A stretch of 64,000 bases of DNA from Curtobacterium sp. MR_MD2014 (GTDB lineage Bacteria; Actinomycetota; Actinomycetes; Actinomycetales; Microbacteriaceae): positions 1,736,001 through 1,800,000 of the forward strand of contig NZ_CP009755.1 of NCBI RefSeq assembly GCF_000772085.1, written 5' to 3'. This document shows positions 16,421 to 25,646 of this stretch, piece after piece (position 1 is the stretch's first letter; each line of letters opens with the position of its first letter). The translations under genes and the position numbers were made by a program. The notes under the pieces are model-generated. The model ran no database searches and had not been told where the DNA came from. It was given only the letters and a program-made list of their open reading frames with translations.

Positions 16421-18115
16421 CTAGTGGTTGCCTGCGCCCAGCGCGGGAGCCTGGGCCTGGTGGTCGCCCTCCAGCTCCGGGCCGTGGTGCGCGGCGTGCG
16501 CTGCCTCGAGCTCGGCCTTCGTGACCGGCGCGATGCGGTCCTCGAAGAAGAAGCGGGACAGGTTCGCACGGACCTTCTGCACACCGGTGATCCGACCCTT
16601 GGCGTCCGGACGGACCATGAGCGGCTTGTACTCGTTGAACTGCAGGAGCTTCCAGCGCTCGTACTCGTCGAGCTGCTCGTGCACCTCGATGTACTCGCCG
16701 TGCGGGAGCCGGACGATGCGACCCGACTCGTAGCCGTGCAGGACGATCTCGCGGTCCTTCTTCTGCAGCGCCAGGCAGACCCGCTTCGTGATCCAGAAGG
16801 CGACGAACGGACCGAGGACCGTCGTGGCCTGGATGACGTGGATCACGTGCTCGATCGACACCATGAAGTGCGTCGCGATGATGTCCGACGAGGCAGCGGC
16901 CCAGAGCGACGCGTAGAGCGTGATGCCCGCGGCACCGAAGGCGGTACGGGTCGGAGCGTTGCGCGGACGGTCGGCCAGGTGGTGCTCACGCTTGTCGCCC
17001 GTGACCCACGCCTCGAGGAACGGGTAGGCGAACATCGCGATGATGAGCGCCATGAGGACGGCGATCGGGACGAGGATGTTGAACGACACCGTGTAGCCGA
17101 ACCACACGACCTCCCAGTGCGGCGGCACCAGACGGAGCGCACCGTCCGCGAAGCCGATGTACCAGTCGGGCTGGGTACCGGCGGACACGGGGGAGGGGTC
17201 GTACGGGCCGTAGTTCCAGATCGGGTTGATCGTGAACAGCGACGCGATGAGGGCGAGGATGCCCGCGACGATGAAGAAGAAGCCACCGGCCTTCGCGGCG
17301 AACGCCGGGAGGATCGGGACGCCGACGACGTTCTCGTTGGTCTTGCCGGGGCCCGCGAACTGCGTGTGCTTGTTGATGACGACGAGCACGAGGTGGACAC
17401 CGAGCACCGCGACGAGGATCGCCGGGAGCAGCAGGATGTGCAGCGTGTAGAGGCGGCCGACGATGTCGGTGCCCGGGAACTCGCCACCGAACAGCAGGTA
17501 GGCGATCCACACGCCGATCACCGGGACGCCCTCGATCATGCCGACGATGATGCGCAGGCCGTTGCCGGAGAGCAGGTCGTCGGGGAGCGAGTAGCCGGTG
17601 AAGCCCTCGGCCATGGCCAGGACCCAGAGCACGAAGCCGAAGACCCAGTTGAGCTCACGCGGCTTGCGGAAGGCACCGGTGAAGAACACGCGGGCCATGT
17701 GCAGCATCACCGAGGCGACGAACAGCAGGGCGGCCCAGTGGTGGATCTGTCGGACGAACAGACCACCGCGGATGTCGAACGAGATGTTCAGGGTGGACTG
17801 CAGCGCGGTCGACATCTCGACGCCCTTGAGCGGGACGTACGAGCCGTTGTAGACGACCTCGGTCATCGACGCCTGGAAGAAGAACGTCAGGAAGGTCCCC
17901 GACAGCAGGACGACGACGAAGCTGTACAGCGCGACCTCGCCGAGCATGAAGCTCCAGTGGTCGGGGAAGATCTTGCGCCCGACCTCCTTCACCAGGCCCG
18001 AGATGCTCGTGCGCTCGTCGATGTAGTTGGCGGTGGCCCCGATGAGTCGGGACCCGCGCGTCGGCTCGGGCCGTGTGGCCGTGGCCGGCGCGCTCGTGGT
18101 GGTGGTGCTGGTCAT
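16421..18115 (-). CDS. qcrB: Cytochrome bc1 complex cytochrome b subunit QcrB
   Basis: 564 residues, integral membrane. The b-type heme ligand region is HHWAALLFVASVMLHMARVFFTG-like and GRLYTLHILLLPAILVAVLGVHLVLV, giving the paired histidines of each helix. The quinol-oxidation motif is PDWYIGF (actinobacterial variant around the PEWY position). A long hydrophilic C-terminal extension (from about 470) is typical of actinobacteria. It oxidises menaquinol in the bcc-aa3 supercomplex. The start overlaps the qcrA stop (ATGA-type). Last gene of the operon. Confidence 0.96.
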   Translation of the reverse strand: MTSTTTTSAPATATRPEPTRGSRLIGATANYIDERTSISGLVKEVGRKIFPDHWSFMLGEVALYSFVVVLLSGTFLTFFFQASMTEVVYNGSYVPLKGVEMSTALQSTLNISFDIRGGLFVRQIHHWAALLFVASVMLHMARVFFTGAFRKPRELNWVFGFVLWVLAMAEGFTGYSLPDDLLSGNGLRIIVGMIEGVPVIGVWIAYLLFGGEFPGTDIVGRLYTLHILLLPAILVAVLGVHLVLVVINKHTQFAGPGKTNENVVGVPILPAFAAKAGGFFFIVAGILALIASLFTINPIWNYGPYDPSPVSAGTQPDWYIGFADGALRLVPPHWEVVWFGYTVSFNILVPIAVLMALIIAMFAYPFLEAWVTGDKREHHLADRPRNAPTRTAFGAAGITLYASLWAAASSDIIATHFMVSIEHVIHVIQATTVLGPFVAFWITKRVCLALQKKDREIVLHGYESGRIVRLPHGEYIEVHEQLDEYERWKLLQFNEYKPLMVRPDAKGRITGVQKVRANLSRFFFEDRIAPVTKAELEAAHAAHHGPELEGDHQAQAPALGAGNH

Positions 18116-19182
18116 CAGCGTTCACGCTCCCAGAAGGACGGTCCGACCGGCTCGTGGAAGTCGCTCTGTGCGACCAGGTAGCCGTCGTCGTCGATCGCGA
18201 TCGGAAGTTGGGGGAGGGGACGTGCAGCCGGGCCGAAGATGACCTCGCAGTTGTTCGAGACGTCGAACGTCGACTGGTGGCACGGGCACAGCAGGTGGTG
18301 CGTCTGCTGCTCGTAGAGCGCGACCGGGCACCCGACGTGGGTGCAGATCTTGGAGTAGGCGACGATGCCGTCGTAGCCCCAGTCCTCGTGCCCCGCGGAG
18401 GGGTTGAGGTCCTTCGGGTCGAGACGCATGAGGAGGACGGAGGCCTTGGCCTTCTCCTCGAGCATGTGCTCGGAGTCGAGCATGCCGTCCGGGATGACGT
18501 GGAAGACCGAACCGATGGTGACGTCCGACGCCTTGATCGGCAGACCCGTCGGGTCCTTCGTCAGGCGCATGCCGGACTTCCAGAAGGTGTGGCGCAGGAG
18601 CTCGTTCGGGTCCTCCGCCGGGGCGAAGTCACGGACGAGGACGACACCGGGCAGCGGGAAGGCCACCAGGGCACCGATCATCGAGTTGCGGATCAGCTTG
18701 CGACGGCTGAACCCGGACTCCTTGTCGGCGAGCTGGAACGCCTCGACCGCCTTGGCACGGGTCGCGTCGGTGCCACGGGTGCTGTGACGCAGTTCCGTGA
18801 TCTCGCGGTCCACGACGAGCGACTTCGACCAGTAGACGGCGCCGAGGCCCAGCGCGAGCAGGGCCAGGGCGATCGCCAGACCGAGCCAGAGGTTGCCGGC
18901 ACGGACCGTGCCGAAGTCCTCGGGGTCGATCGGGAAGGCGATGTACGCGGCGATCGCGAGGACGCTGCCCACGATGGACAGGTAGAAGAACGTGGCGACC
19001 TGACGCTCGGCCAGACGCTGCTTCTTCGGGTCGACATCGGTGCGGCGCGCGCGGTGCGGCGGCTCACCCGGGTTCTCGAACGGGTCCGCGGGGACGACCG
19101 CGATCCCGGCCGACGTGCTGGTCGCGCCGTGCTTCTCGACAGCCGAGGACGAGTTCACTGCCTCGTCGTCGTGCTCTGCCAT
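18115..19182 (-). CDS. qcrA: Rieske iron-sulfur subunit QcrA
   Basis: 355 residues. Three membrane helices (about 64-84, 98-117, 166-185) replace the single anchor of mitochondrial Rieske proteins, the actinobacterial form. The 2Fe-2S ligands are Cys280 and His282 in CTHVGC and Cys299 and His302 in CPCHQS, with disulfide cysteines 285 and 301. It passes electrons from menaquinol to QcrC. The ATG at 19182 is preceded by GAAGGGA at good spacing; an upstream in-frame GTG (19209) is less likely. Confidence 0.96.
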   Translation of the reverse strand: MAEHDDEAVNSSSAVEKHGATSTSAGIAVVPADPFENPGEPPHRARRTDVDPKKQRLAERQVATFFYLSIVGSVLAIAAYIAFPIDPEDFGTVRAGNLWLGLAIALALLALGLGAVYWSKSLVVDREITELRHSTRGTDATRAKAVEAFQLADKESGFSRRKLIRNSMIGALVAFPLPGVVLVRDFAPAEDPNELLRHTFWKSGMRLTKDPTGLPIKASDVTIGSVFHVIPDGMLDSEHMLEEKAKASVLLMRLDPKDLNPSAGHEDWGYDGIVAYSKICTHVGCPVALYEQQTHHLLCPCHQSTFDVSNNCEVIFGPAARPLPQLPIAIDDDGYLVAQSDFHEPVGPSFWERER

Positions 19183-19215
19183 GGTGTTCCCTTCAGTGTC
19201 GTTCGACACGGACGA

Positions 19216-20019
19216 TCAGTTGGACTTCGCGGTCAGCCAGACGGTCATCGCGACGACCGCGCCGAGTCCGAAGATCCAGATGAACAGACCCTCTGCCACC
19301 GGGCCGAGGGAGCCGAGGGCGAACCCGCCCGGCGACTTGTTGTCCTGCACGTACTTGAGGTACGTGATGATGTCGGCCTTCTGCTCCGGCGTCAGGTTGA
19401 GGTCGTTGAAGACCGGCATGTTCTGCGGGCCCGTGACCATGGCCTCGTAGATGTGCTTGCCGGAGACCGACTGCAGGTTCGGGGCGTACTTGCCCTCGGT
19501 CAGCGCACCACCGGCACCGGCCACGTTGTGGCACATCGCGCAGTTGATGCGGAAGAGCTCGGCACCCTCGGCAGCGTCGCCGCCACCGTTCGTGAGCTCG
19601 GAGGAGGGGATCGACGGGCCGGGGCCGAGCGACGCGACGTAGGCGCCCATGGCGTCGATCTGCTCGTCCGTGAACTGGGCGGGCTTCTCCTCGGCCTGGG
19701 GGCCCTGCGCGGCCATCGGCATGCGACCGGTCCCGACCTGGAAGTCGACCGACGCGGCGCCGACACCGATGAGGGACGGACCCTCGCCGGTGCCCTGCGC
19801 GTCGAGACCGTGGCAGGTGGCGCAGTTCGAGGCGAAGAGCTTCTCGCCCTCGTTGACCTTGGACTGGCTGGACACCGCGGAGGTGGTGCTGTCGTCGGCG
19901 TTGGCCGTCGAGCTGAACAGCGCGTACGCACCGCCGGTGGTCATGAGACCGACGACGATGAGCGAGACGGTCGCCATCGGGGAACGGCGGCCCTTCTTGG
20001 ACTTGCTTCTGGTGAACAT
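19216..20019 (-). CDS. qcrC: Diheme cytochrome c subunit QcrC
   Basis: 267 residues. An N-terminal uncleaved or signal helix (MATVSLIVVGLMTTGGAYALF) exports two c-type heme domains, with CATCH at residues 66-70 and CAMCH at 160-164; methionine ligands probably lie in GRMPM and NMPVF. A C-terminal helix (GLFIWIFGLGAVVAMTVWL) anchors it. Fused diheme QcrC bypasses a soluble cytochrome c and hands electrons directly to the aa3 oxidase in actinobacteria. Sits 21 bases after ctaE. Confidence 0.96.
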   Translation of the reverse strand: MFTRSKSKKGRRSPMATVSLIVVGLMTTGGAYALFSSTANADDSTTSAVSSQSKVNEGEKLFASNCATCHGLDAQGTGEGPSLIGVGAASVDFQVGTGRMPMAAQGPQAEEKPAQFTDEQIDAMGAYVASLGPGPSIPSSELTNGGGDAAEGAELFRINCAMCHNVAGAGGALTEGKYAPNLQSVSGKHIYEAMVTGPQNMPVFNDLNLTPEQKADIITYLKYVQDNKSPGGFALGSLGPVAEGLFIWIFGLGAVVAMTVWLTAKSN

Positions 20020-20040
20020 GCGGTGGGGGGTGTCCAGTTC

Positions 20041-20679
20041 CTACTTGAGAAGGTAGATGACAGCGAAGAGGCCGATCCAGACCACGTCGACGAAGTGCCA
20101 GTAGTACGACACGACGATCGCGGTGGTCGCCTCCTTGTGCCCGAAGTTCTTGGCGGCGAAGCCGCGGCCGAGGGTCAGGAGGAAGGCGATGAGACCACCC
20201 GTGACGTGCAGGCCGTGGAAGCCGGTGGTCATGTAGAACGCGGAGCCGTAGGCGCTCGACGAGAGCGTCACGCCCTCGTGCCAGAGGTTCGCGTACTCGA
20301 AGATCTGGCCGCAGACGAAGATCGCGCCCATGCAGTACGTGACGAAGAACCACTCCGTCATGCCCCAGTCCTTCGGGTTCCAGCTCGTGCGGTGCACCTG
20401 GAAGCGCTCCGCGGCGAACACCGCGAACTGGCAGGCGAAGCTGGACAGCACCAGGATGATCGTGTTCACCGAGGCGAACGGCACCTCGAGCTTGGCGGTC
20501 TCGGTCGCCCAGAGCTCGGGCGAGGTGCTGCGCAGGGTGAAGTAGATCGCGAACAGGCCGGCGAAGAACATGACCTCGCTGCCCAGCCACACGATCGTCC
20601 CCACGGCAACGGCGTTCGGCCTGTTCAGGACCGGACCGCTGGCGGATCTGGAGAGAGGGGTGCTAGTCACGTCCTCCAT
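20041..20679 (-). CDS. ctaE: Cytochrome c oxidase subunit III
   Basis: About 212 residues with five membrane helices, the short subunit III form. [41 protein letters not shown] and [20 protein letters not shown] are diagnostic. It is the first gene of ctaE-qcrC-qcrA-qcrB, the conserved actinobacterial bcc/aa3 operon; subunits I, II and IV are outside the window. The start is uncertain: ATG at 20679 or GTG at 20670 (closer to GGAGGA) or GTG at 20694. It is divergent from trpD, an arrangement also known in mycobacteria. Confidence 0.95.
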   Translation of the reverse strand: MEDVTSTPLSRSASGPVLNRPNAVAVGTIVWLGSEVMFFAGLFAIYFTLRSTSPELWATETAKLEVPFASVNTIILVLSSFACQFAVFAAERFQVHRTSWNPKDWGMTEWFFVTYCMGAIFVCGQIFEYANLWHEGVTLSSSAYGSAFYMTTGFHGLHVTGGLIAFLLTLGRGFAAKNFGHKEATTAIVVSYYWHFVDVVWIGLFAVIYLLK

Positions 20680-20737
20680 TATGGCCGAAACCACTGACAG
20701 TGTTTTCGCAGGACACTGGCGGGTCGTTCGAACTCAG

Positions 20738-20743
20738 TACGAT
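20738..20743 (+). promoter_or_regulatory. -10 box of leaderless trpD
   Basis: TACGAT ends 6 bases before the trpD ATG at 20750. The expected transcription start is therefore at or next to the ATG. No convincing -35 hexamer is visible, as for most promoters in this window. Confidence 0.5.
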
Positions 20744-20749
20744 CGAGCC

Positions 20750-21805
20750 ATGTCCCACGCACTCTCCTGGCCTGCAGTGATCAGCGCGCTCATGGCGCAC
20801 GAGGACCTCTCGATCAGGCAGTCCACGTGGGCCATGGAGGAGATCGTCCAGGGACGTGCGACCGCCGCACAGATCGCGGCCTTCGCGGTCGCGCTCCGCG
20901 CCAAGGGGGAGACCGTCGACGAGGTCGTGGGCTTCCGCGACGCCATCCTCGACGCCGCCGTCCCGCTGGACGTCGACCCGATGGCGCTCGACATCGTGGG
21001 CACCGGCGGCGACGTCGTCGGCACCGTCAACGTCTCGACGATGGCCGCGATCGTCATCGCGGCCGCGGGCGTGCCGGTCGTCAAGCACGGCAACCGCGCG
21101 AGCTCGTCGAAGTCCGGCTCGAGCGACGTGCTCGCCGCGCTCGGACTCGACCTCACGATGGACGCCGCGCGTGTCGCGGACACCTTCCGGCGTGTCGGTC
21201 TGACGTTCGCGTTCGCGAGCGCGTTCCACCCCGGCTTCGCGCACGCGGCACCGGTGCGGCGCGAGATCGGGGTGCCGACGGTCTTCAACTTCCTCGGCCC
21301 GCTGGTGAACCCGGCACGGTGCGAGGCGAACGCCGTGGGCGTCGCACAGCTCGAGCTCGTCCCGATCATCACGGGCGTCTTCCAGACCCGTGGCGCGACG
21401 GCGCTCGTGTTCCGCGGCGACGACGGCCTCGACGAGCTGACCACGACGGGCCACTCCCACATCTGGGAGGTCACGGGCGGCCGCGTCACCGAGCACGACC
21501 TCGACCCGCGCGACCTCGGGATCGCCCGCGCGCGCACCGAGGACCTGCTCGGCGGCGACCCGGAGCACAACGCCGCCGTCGTGCACCGCGTGCTCGCGGG
21601 GGAGACCGGTCCGGTCCGCGACATCGTGCTGCTCAACGCCGCCGCCGGCCTGGTGTCCTTCCGCCTCGCCGAGGACCCCGAGCAGGCGGACCGACCGATC
21701 CTGCAGCGCTTCCGCGAGCAGCTCGCCGTCGCAGCCGAGGCCGTCGACTCCGGCGCCGCCGCGCGGAAGCTCGCCGACTGGGTCGGCGCCGCGCCGGCGG
21801 CCTGA
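20750..21805 (+). CDS. trpD: Anthranilate phosphoribosyltransferase
   Basis: 351 residues. It joins anthranilate to phosphoribosyl pyrophosphate in tryptophan synthesis. Active-site motifs are GTGGD at 84-88, NVST at 94-97, KHGNRASSSKSGSSD from 112, and the second metal-binding site near FRGDDGLDELTTTG. Other trp genes are not adjacent, as is usual in actinobacteria where trpD sits beside ctaE. Followed by a strong terminator at 21851-21888. Confidence 0.97.
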   Translation: MSHALSWPAVISALMAHEDLSIRQSTWAMEEIVQGRATAAQIAAFAVALRAKGETVDEVVGFRDAILDAAVPLDVDPMALDIVGTGGDVVGTVNVSTMAAIVIAAAGVPVVKHGNRASSSKSGSSDVLAALGLDLTMDAARVADTFRRVGLTFAFASAFHPGFAHAAPVRREIGVPTVFNFLGPLVNPARCEANAVGVAQLELVPIITGVFQTRGATALVFRGDDGLDELTTTGHSHIWEVTGGRVTEHDLDPRDLGIARARTEDLLGGDPEHNAAVVHRVLAGETGPVRDIVLLNAAAGLVSFRLAEDPEQADRPILQRFREQLAVAAEAVDSGAAARKLADWVGAAPAA

Positions 21806-21850
21806 GCAGCCCCGCGCGGGACGCCGGCGTCGGCGCGAGCCGCACCGGAG

Positions 21851-21888
21851 ACGACGAGACGCCCCCGGATCCGGGGGCGTCTCGTCGT
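21851..21888 (+). terminator. Strong hairpin terminator after trpD
   Basis: ACGACGAGACGCCCCCGG at 21851-21868 is followed by AT and then its exact complement to 21888, an 18-bp perfect stem. It lies 46 bases after the trpD stop in the convergent trpD/glpK gap and is symmetric enough to work both ways. Confidence 0.8.
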
Positions 21889-21953
21889 GCGGGCGGCGTC
21901 CCGTGGCGAGCAGACGGACACGAGGGTCCCGCTCCGGACGCACCACCGCAACG

Positions 21954-22002
21954 GCCTGGAGGCGCGGCACCGGCCCGTCGGACCGGCACCGCGCCTCCAG
22001 GC
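21954..22002 (-). terminator. Palindrome after glpK, variant member of the GGAGGCGCGG family
   Basis: GCCTGGAGGCGCGG at 21954-21967 pairs with CCGCGCCTCCAGGC at 21989-22002 around a 21-base internal region that is itself self-complementary (CCGG...CCGG). It starts 19 bases past the glpK stop on the minus strand. The inner GGAGGCGCGG is shared with five other intergenic palindromes in the window. Confidence 0.65.
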
Positions 22003-22020
22003 GGTCACCTCGTCAGCGCG

Positions 22021-23532
22021 TCAGCGCACGTCCTCGTCGACCCAGTCGAAGGTCTTCGTGACGGCCTTCTTCCACAGGCGGAGCTGGCGGTCGCGCTCGG
22101 CGTCGTCGAGCTGCGGTTCCCAGCGCCGGTCCTCCTGCCAGTTGGCGCGGAGCTCGTCGAGGTTCGCCCAGAACCCGACGGCCAGACCGGCGGCGTACGC
22201 GGCTCCGAGGGCGGTGGTCTCCGCGACGACCGGACGGACGACCGGCACGTTGAGGATGTCCGCCTGGAACTGCATGAGCGCGTCGTTGGCCGTCATGCCA
22301 CCGTCGACCTTGAGCTCGGTCAGGTCCACGCCGGAGTCCGCGTTGACGGCGTCGAGGACCTCGCGGGTCTGCAGCGCCGTCGCCTCGAGGGCGGCACGGG
22401 CGATGTGCCCCTTGTTGACGTAGCGGGTCAGGCCGACCAGGGCACCGCGGGCATCCGGTCGCCAGTACGGCGCGAACAGGCCCGAGAACGCCGGGACGAA
22501 GTACACGCCGCCGTTGTCCTCGACGGTCTTGGCGAGGGCCTCGACCTCCGGGGCGCTGCCGATGATGCCGAGGTTGTCGCGGAGCCACTGGATGAGCGAG
22601 CCCGTGACGGCGATCGACCCCTCGAGGGCGTAGTGCGTCTCCTGGTCGCCGAGCTTGTAGCCGACCGTGGTGAGCAGCCCGTTCTCCGACCGGACGATCT
22701 CCGTGCCCGTGTTGAAGATGAGGAAGTTTCCGGTGCCGTAGGTGTTCTTCGACTCGCCCTGGTCGAACGCGGCCTGACCGAAGGTCGCGGCCTGCTGGTC
22801 GCCGAGGATGCCGGCGATCGGGACCTCGCGCAGCAGGCTCGAGGACTCGACGTGGCCGTAGACCTCGGAGGAGCTGACGATCTCCGGGAGCATCGACTTC
22901 GGCACCCCGAAGTCGGCCAGGATGTCGTCGCGCCACTGGAGCGTCTCGAGGTCCATGAACAGCGTGCGGGACGCGTTCGTGACGTCGGTCTTGTGGACGC
23001 CGCCGTCGGTGCCACCCGTCAGGTTCCAGAGGACCCAGGTGTCGGTGGTGCCGAAGAGCAGGTCGCCCGCCTCGGCCTTCTCGCGCGCACCCTCGACGTT
23101 GTCGAGGATCCAGGCGATCTTGGTGCCGGCGAAGTACGTGGCGAGGGGCAGGCCGACGATCGCCTTGTAGCGGTCGGTGTCACCGTCGGCGAGCTCGTCG
23201 ACGATCGACTGCGTGCGGGTGTCCTGCCAGACGATGGCGTTGTAGACGGCCTTGCCGGTGTTCTTGTCCCAGACCACGGCGGTCTCGCGCTGGTTGGTGA
23301 TGCCGACCGCCGCGACGTCGTGGCGGGTGATGTCGGCGCGGGACAGGGCCTGGCCGATGACCTCACGGGTGTTGTCCCAGATCTCCGCCGGGTCGTGCTC
23401 GACCCAACCGGCACGCGGGAAGATCTGCTCGTGCTCCTTCTGGCCGACCGACTTGATCGAGCCGGAGTGGTCGAAGACGATGGCGCGCGTCGAGGTCGTG
23501 CCCTGGTCGATGGCGACGATGTAGTCGGCCAT
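22021..23532 (-). CDS. glpK: Glycerol kinase
   Basis: 503 residues, FGGY kinase family. [16 protein letters not shown] (here [17 protein letters not shown]) starts the protein, [13 protein letters not shown] follows, and the second FGGY signature region is [21 protein letters not shown]. The enzyme makes sn-glycerol-3-phosphate from glycerol. AAGGAG lies 6 bases upstream of the ATG. It is co-directional with glpF 43 bases upstream and divergent from dhaKLM, forming a glycerol/dihydroxyacetone locus. No glpD or regulator gene is adjacent. Confidence 0.97.
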   Translation of the reverse strand: MADYIVAIDQGTTSTRAIVFDHSGSIKSVGQKEHEQIFPRAGWVEHDPAEIWDNTREVIGQALSRADITRHDVAAVGITNQRETAVVWDKNTGKAVYNAIVWQDTRTQSIVDELADGDTDRYKAIVGLPLATYFAGTKIAWILDNVEGAREKAEAGDLLFGTTDTWVLWNLTGGTDGGVHKTDVTNASRTLFMDLETLQWRDDILADFGVPKSMLPEIVSSSEVYGHVESSSLLREVPIAGILGDQQAATFGQAAFDQGESKNTYGTGNFLIFNTGTEIVRSENGLLTTVGYKLGDQETHYALEGSIAVTGSLIQWLRDNLGIIGSAPEVEALAKTVEDNGGVYFVPAFSGLFAPYWRPDARGALVGLTRYVNKGHIARAALEATALQTREVLDAVNADSGVDLTELKVDGGMTANDALMQFQADILNVPVVRPVVAETTALGAAYAAGLAVGFWANLDELRANWQEDRRWEPQLDDAERDRQLRLWKKAVTKTFDWVDEDVR

Positions 23533-23575
23533 GGGTTCTCCTTGGGTTGCGTTCGGTGTGGTGGACGGGTGGTCG

Positions 23576-24301
23576 TCAGGAGACGACGGGGAGCAGGAAG
23601 GTCGAGGCACCGGCGGCGAGGGCACCACCGACGAGCGGGCCGACGACCGGGACCCAGGCGTAGGACCAGTCGCTCGAGCCCTTGCCCTTGATCGGCAGGA
23701 TCGCGTGGGCGATGCGCGGGCCGAGGTCACGGGCGGGGTTGATCGCGTAGCCGGTGGGGCCACCGAGGGAGACGCCGATCGCGATCACGAGGAAGGCGAC
23801 CGGGACCGCGCCGAGCGCGGCCGGCGTCTGACCGTTGGTGAAGGCGAGCACGACGAAGACGAGCACGAAGGTGCCGATGATCTCGGTGACGACGTTCCAG
23901 CCGTAGCTGCGGATGGCTGGGCCGGTGGAGAACACGCCGAGCTTGGCGGCGGCGTCGGGCTCCTCGTCGAAGTGCTGCTTGTAGGCGAGCCACACGATGA
24001 CGGCACCGATGATCGCGCCGATGAGCTGGGCGATCCAGTAGAGGAACATCTCGCCGACGGTGATCTTGCCCAGCAGGGCGAGGCCGAGGCTCACGGCGGG
24101 GTTGAGCTGACCACCGGAGCTGTACGACACAGTGACGCCGGCGAAGACCGCGAAGCCCCAACCGATCGTGACCATGAGGAAGCCGGCGCCGAAGCCCTTG
24201 GACTTCGTGAGGGACACGGCGGCGACGACACCGCCACCGAGGATGATGAGCAACGCCGTGCCGACGAGCTCTGACATGAAATTGACGCCGATGCCGTCCA
24301 T
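23576..24301 (-). CDS. glpF: Glycerol uptake facilitator (aquaglyceroporin)
   Basis: 241 residues, six membrane helices and two half-helices. The NPA motifs are GGQLNPAVS and [13 protein letters not shown]; the Asp after the second NPAR is the mark of glycerol-conducting GlpF rather than water-only AqpZ. It lets glycerol diffuse in for GlpK to trap. GGAGGT precedes the ATG. The promoter lies in the 312-base gap shared with dhaK. Confidence 0.95.
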   Translation of the reverse strand: MDGIGVNFMSELVGTALLIILGGGVVAAVSLTKSKGFGAGFLMVTIGWGFAVFAGVTVSYSSGGQLNPAVSLGLALLGKITVGEMFLYWIAQLIGAIIGAVIVWLAYKQHFDEEPDAAAKLGVFSTGPAIRSYGWNVVTEIIGTFVLVFVVLAFTNGQTPAALGAVPVAFLVIAIGVSLGGPTGYAINPARDLGPRIAHAILPIKGKGSSDWSYAWVPVVGPLVGGALAAGASTFLLPVVS

Positions 24302-24433
24302 CGGTGACCTCCAGTGCGAGTGGTGGGGGTCCGGTGGCTGCTGCGTCCGGCACTCCCCGTCGAGTGATTGGGGCCGAGCATAGTGAGCCGGATCGTCGCG
24401 ACGCGATCGCGCAACGAGTCGAGTTCGCGAAAC

Positions 24434-24447
24434 TGCACGAACGTGCA
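24434..24447. promoter_or_regulatory. Operator-like palindrome, copy 1
   Basis: TGCACGAACGTGCA consists of perfect 6-base inverted arms (TGCACG/CGTGCA) around AA. An identical copy lies 65 bases downstream. Two identical dyads in a divergent promoter region are typical of binding sites for one dimeric regulator that could loop or act on both promoters. Confidence 0.65.
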
Positions 24448-24498
24448 CGAGCGGTGTGCGGTCCGGCATCCCGCACCGGGGCCCCGCGAGCATGGTCC

Positions 24499-24512
24499 TG
24501 CACGAACGTGCA
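24499..24512. promoter_or_regulatory. Operator-like palindrome, copy 2
   Basis: Second exact copy of TGCACGAACGTGCA. The match extends upstream (CTGCACGAACGTGCAC in both copies), so conservation exceeds the 14-base dyad. Distance to the dhaK ATG is about 100 bases. Confidence 0.65.
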
Positions 24513-24613
24513 CCGGAGACGAACGGGCGGTCGCTGTAGGGTGAACGCACTCCGGTCGACGACGGCGGTGTGGATCCGCCCGCGGTCGACCCCCGTCCTC
24601 GTGGAGGTCCGTC

Positions 24614-25615
24614 ATGAAGAAGCTCATCAACGATCCGCACGACGTCGTGACCGAGACCGTCCGTGGGTTCGCCCGGGCGCACGAGGGGCACGTCGTCCTG
24701 GTCGAGGACCCGATCCACCTGCACCGCGCCGACGCCCCCGTCCGCGGCAAGGTCGGCATCGTGAGCGGCGGCGGCAGCGGGCACGAGCCGCTCCACGCCG
24801 GGTTCATCGGCCACGGCATGCTCGACGCAGCCGTGCCGGGGCCGGTCTTCACCAGTCCGACCCCGGACCCCATCGTCGCCGCGACGAAGGCGGTGGACGG
24901 GGGAGCGGGCGTGCTCCACATCGTGAAGAACTACACCGGCGACGTCCTCAACTTCGAGACCGCGGCGGAGCTGGCCGAGCTGGAGGACATCCGCGTCGAG
25001 TCCGTCGTCGTCGACGACGACGTCGCCGTGCAGGACTCGCTCTACACGGCAGGACGCCGCGGCGTGGCCGGCACCGTCGTGGTCGAGAAGTGCGCCGGCG
25101 CCGCAGCCGAGCGCGGCGACGACCTCGACGCCGTCGCGGCGGTCGCCCGCCGCGTCAACGAGGTCACTCGGTCGATGGGCCTGGCCCTGGGCTCCGGCAC
25201 CGTCCCGCACGCGGGGGAGCCGTCCTTCACGCTCGCGGACGACGAGGTCGAGCTCGGGATCGGCATCCACGGCGAGCCCGGCCGCGAGCGCATCCCGATG
25301 GCTCCGGCCGACCAGCTCGTCGACCGCGTGCTCGAACCGGTGCTCGCCGACCTCGACGCGCCTGCAGGCTCGCAGCTGCTGCTCCTCGTGAACGGGATGG
25401 GCGGGACCCCGCTGTCCGAGCTCTACATCGTCTACCGGCGCGCCGCCGAGGTCCTCACGGACCGTGGCCACCACGTCGCGCGTAGCGTGGTCGGCGACTA
25501 CGTCACGTCCCTCGAGATGCCGGGCTTCTCGATCACCGTCACGGTGCTCGACGAGGAGCTCACGGCACTCTGGGACGCCCCGGTGGAGACCCCGGCGCTG
25601 CGCTGGGGTCGCTGA
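24614..25615 (+). CDS. dhaK: Dihydroxyacetone kinase subunit DhaK
   Basis: 333 residues. SGGGSGHEPLHAGFIGHGML (about 51-70) forms the substrate pocket, and the covalent hemiaminal histidine is His219 in GIGIHGEPG. DhaK binds dihydroxyacetone, which DhaL-ADP phosphorylates. GGAGG lies 8 bases before the ATG. It heads dhaK-dhaL-dhaM, the phosphotransferase-dependent form of the kinase (DhaM present, no ATP-type fusion). Confidence 0.96.
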   Translation: MKKLINDPHDVVTETVRGFARAHEGHVVLVEDPIHLHRADAPVRGKVGIVSGGGSGHEPLHAGFIGHGMLDAAVPGPVFTSPTPDPIVAATKAVDGGAGVLHIVKNYTGDVLNFETAAELAELEDIRVESVVVDDDVAVQDSLYTAGRRGVAGTVVVEKCAGAAAERGDDLDAVAAVARRVNEVTRSMGLALGSGTVPHAGEPSFTLADDEVELGIGIHGEPGRERIPMAPADQLVDRVLEPVLADLDAPAGSQLLLLVNGMGGTPLSELYIVYRRAAEVLTDRGHHVARSVVGDYVTSLEMPGFSITVTVLDEELTALWDAPVETPALRWGR

Positions 25616-25646
25616 CCACCGTCCACCATCCAGGAAGGAACACGAA

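Larger units (their letters stand above)
24302..24613. promoter_or_regulatory. Divergent glpF/dhaK control region
   Basis: This 312-base gap contains no gene. It separates the minus-strand glpF-glpK unit from plus-strand dhaKLM and carries two identical operator-like palindromes 65 bases apart (listed separately). A -10-like TAGGGT at 24536-24541 could serve dhaK. On the minus strand TATGCT (plus 24378-24383 AGCATA) is a candidate -10 for glpF. Confidence 0.6.
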
